A DNA stretch of 34,443 bases, from assembly GCA_900771805.1 (NCBI GenBank), contig CAAGPL010000044.1, positions 1 through 34,443 on the forward strand, written 5' to 3'. The position numbers and the translations under genes are program-made. The notes beneath the pieces were generated by a model, which saw only the letters and a program-made list of their open reading frames with translations, ran no database searches and was not told the origin of the DNA. How positions within the stretch are numbered: the first letter of the stretch is position 1; each line of letters opens with the position of its first letter. This document shows, one piece after another, positions 33,125 through 34,443 of the stretch. Origin of the DNA: Bacilli bacterium (GTDB lineage: Bacteria; Bacillota_I; Bacilli_A; RF39; UBA660).

Positions 33125-34443
33125 TAGAACAAACAGATTTAATGAAGCTATTAGAAAGCTATAAAATAGATTATAAAAAAGTAATAAATGATAAAGTGTT
33201 AGATAAAGGAGAATACTTTGGAATAAAAAGTGTTTTAGAGTATTTAGTAAATGAATTAAAAATATATCCTAAAAACATAGAAAAATGTCCTAGTATATTA
33301 TATTTAAATGTAAATGAAGTAAGAAAAAATTATGAGTTTTTAAAACAAGAAAAAATAAATATAAGTGATGTTGAAACTTGTCTTCACGTTTTAAGTACGA
33401 ATAACAAAGATTTAAAAGAAACTTATTACTATGTATTAGAAAATTATGGATTAACAATAATTAATAGAACTACATCTATATTAAGATGTAATAAAGATAG
33501 AATAATAGATATAGAAAAATATGGTTTATCAAGGGACGTAACGATAAGTGCCTCAATATCTAGAAGAACCATTTATGAAATAGAAAAGATAATTAGAATT
33601 TGCAAGAAATATAATATAGAAATAACAGGTTCTGTATTTTTAAAAAGTGCAGAAGAAATAGAGAAGATTGTAGAAATATGCAAGAAGTATAATATAGAAA
33701 TAACGGGTTCTGTATTTAGGCAAAGTGCAGACGAAATAGAAAAGATAATAAAAGTATGTAAGAAATACAATATAGAAATAACAGGTTCTGTATTTAATCA
33801 AAATGCAGAAGAAATAGAAAAGATAGTAGAAATCTGTAAGAAATACATTGTAGAAATAACGGGAACTGTATTTATGAAAGGTGCAGACGAAATAGAAAAA
33901 ATAATAGAAGTTTGTAAGAAGTACAATATAGAGATAACGGGTTCTGTATTTATGAAAGGTGCAGACGAAATAGAAAAGATAATAGAAATATGCAAGAAGT
34001 ATAATGTAGAAATAACGGGAACTGTATTTATGAAAGATGCAGACGAAATAGAAAAAATAATAGAAGTTTGTAAGAAATACAATATAGAAATAACAGGTTC
34101 TGTATTTTTAAAAAGTGCAGACGAAATAGAAAAGATAGTAGAAATCTGTAAGAAATACAATATAGAGATAACGGGTTCTGTATTTTTAAAAAGTGCAGAA
34201 GAAATAGAAAAGATAGTAGAAATATGTAAGAAATACAGTATAGAAATAAAAGGAAATGTATTTCATAAAAGTGCAGACGAAATAGAAAAGATAGTAGAAA
34301 TCTGTAAGAAATACAATATAGAAATAACAGGCTCTATATTTCTGAAAAATGCGAACGAAATAGAAAAAATAATAGAAGTTTGTAAGAAGTACAATATAGA
34401 GATAACGGGTTCTGTATTTTTAAAAAGTGCAGAAGAAATAGAG
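33121..34443 (+). CDS. mTERF-like 26-residue repeat protein (3' end outside window)
   Basis: The frame is open from ATG 33121 to the last base (441 codons), with no stop. Residues 1-152 include a region like mTERF helical repeats (KCPSILYLNVNEVRKNYEFL). From base 33577 an array of 26-residue units starts: E-I-E-K-I-[IV]-E-[IV]-C-K-K-Y-N-I-E-I-T-G-S-V-F-x-x-x-A-[DE]. Eleven complete units begin at 33577, 33655 and every 78 bases to 34357, and a twelfth begins at 34435. Each unit should form a helix pair stacking into a superhelix. mTERF proteins bind nucleic acid, but target and role here are unknown. The C-terminus is missing, so length and any fused domain cannot be seen. GGAGTGA precedes the start. 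Confidence 0.7.
   Translation, partial: MIEQTDLMKLLESYKIDYKKVINDKVLDKGEYFGIKSVLEYLVNELKIYPKNIEKCPSILYLNVNEVRKNYEFLKQEKINISDVETCLHVLSTNNKDLKETYYYVLENYGLTIINRTTSILRCNKDRIIDIEKYGLSRDVTISASISRRTIYEIEKIIRICKKYNIEITGSVFLKSAEEIEKIVEICKKYNIEITGSVFRQSADEIEKIIKVCKKYNIEITGSVFNQNAEEIEKIVEICKKYIVEITGTVFMKGADEIEKIIEVCKKYNIEITGSVFMKGADEIEKIIEICKKYNVEITGTVFMKDADEIEKIIEVCKKYNIEITGSVFLKSADEIEKIVEICKKYNIEITGSVFLKSAEEIEKIVEICKKYSIEIKGNVFHKSADEIEKIVEICKKYNIEITGSIFLKNANEIEKIIEVCKKYNIEITGSVFLKSAEEIE
33577..34443 (+). repeat. Array of 78-bp coding tandem repeats
   Basis: Eleven complete 78-bp units and the start of a twelfth, in one reading frame, continuing past the window. Units differ at scattered, mostly synonymous or conservative positions; the most variable codons follow TGTATTT (LKS, RQS, NQN, MKG, MKD, HKS, LKN). 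Units starting at 33889 and 34357 are identical over their first 63 bases although 468 bases apart. Confidence 0.9.

Noticed and set aside
33573..34160. Minus-strand open frames of 65 and 120 residues inside the repeat array
   Set aside because: They are the antisense shadow of the repeats, giving the same periodic YFLQxxxIFSISSA pattern, with no ribosome site.
33577..34443. Regularly spaced repeats suggestive of a CRISPR array
   Set aside because: Units are 78 bp, contiguous without unique spacers, and keep one open reading frame with codon-level variation, so they are coding repeats.

Overview
The window comes from a very AT-rich (visibly well under 35% G+C), low-GC Gram-positive bacterium. 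Gene order is Bacillus-like: PBP-mraY-ftsW-murG-murB-divIB-ftsA-ftsZ-spoIIGA-sigE, then ylbD-ylbE-ylbF-rsmD, then rpsO-pnp. SpoIIGA plus pro-sigma-E point to a spore-forming ancestry. TGA is used as a stop (for example in the ATGA overlaps at 26082 and 33121), so this is the standard bacterial code and not the Mollicutes code. An uncultured gut-type Bacilli/Erysipelotrichia-like lineage fits, but this is inference. Every supported gene is on the + strand.

Layout: 1-681 is the 3' part of an exported protein with one calcium-loop motif. 768-2906 is a U32-family RNA-modification-type protein. 3010-9219 is a signalling island: an Hpt protein, a REC plus degenerate HD-GYP protein, two tandem 7TM hybrid histidine kinases (the first with a damaged ATP-binding domain) and a lipoprotein. 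9300-11519 is a fused ATPase-permease exporter. 11549-15429 holds an ASCH protein and four membrane proteins (unknown, VanZ-like, CmpB-like, MFS). 15534-25223 is the cell-wall/division cluster; it lacks murE and murD and is interrupted by terminators, promoters and a ~300-nt intergenic region that looks like an independent structured RNA gene. 25291-26771 is spoIIGA-sigE. 26831-28593 is a small membrane protein and the ylbDEF-rsmD set. 28687-29181 is a lone pseudopilin, followed by nfo, rpsO (with a probable S15 autoregulatory leader) and pnp. 32852-34443 is a translationally coupled pair: a small helical protein and a long protein made of 26-residue repeats that runs off the window.

Together, the peptidoglycan precursor genes (mraY, murG, murB), the septal synthase pair (class B PBP and SEDS protein) and the divisome genes (divIB, ftsA, ftsZ) lead into the mother-cell sporulation switch (spoIIGA-sigE), as in Bacillus. 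The least explained items are the mTERF-like 26-residue repeat protein, the degenerate-kinase/degenerate-HD-GYP phosphorelay, and the putative RNA between ftsW and murG.
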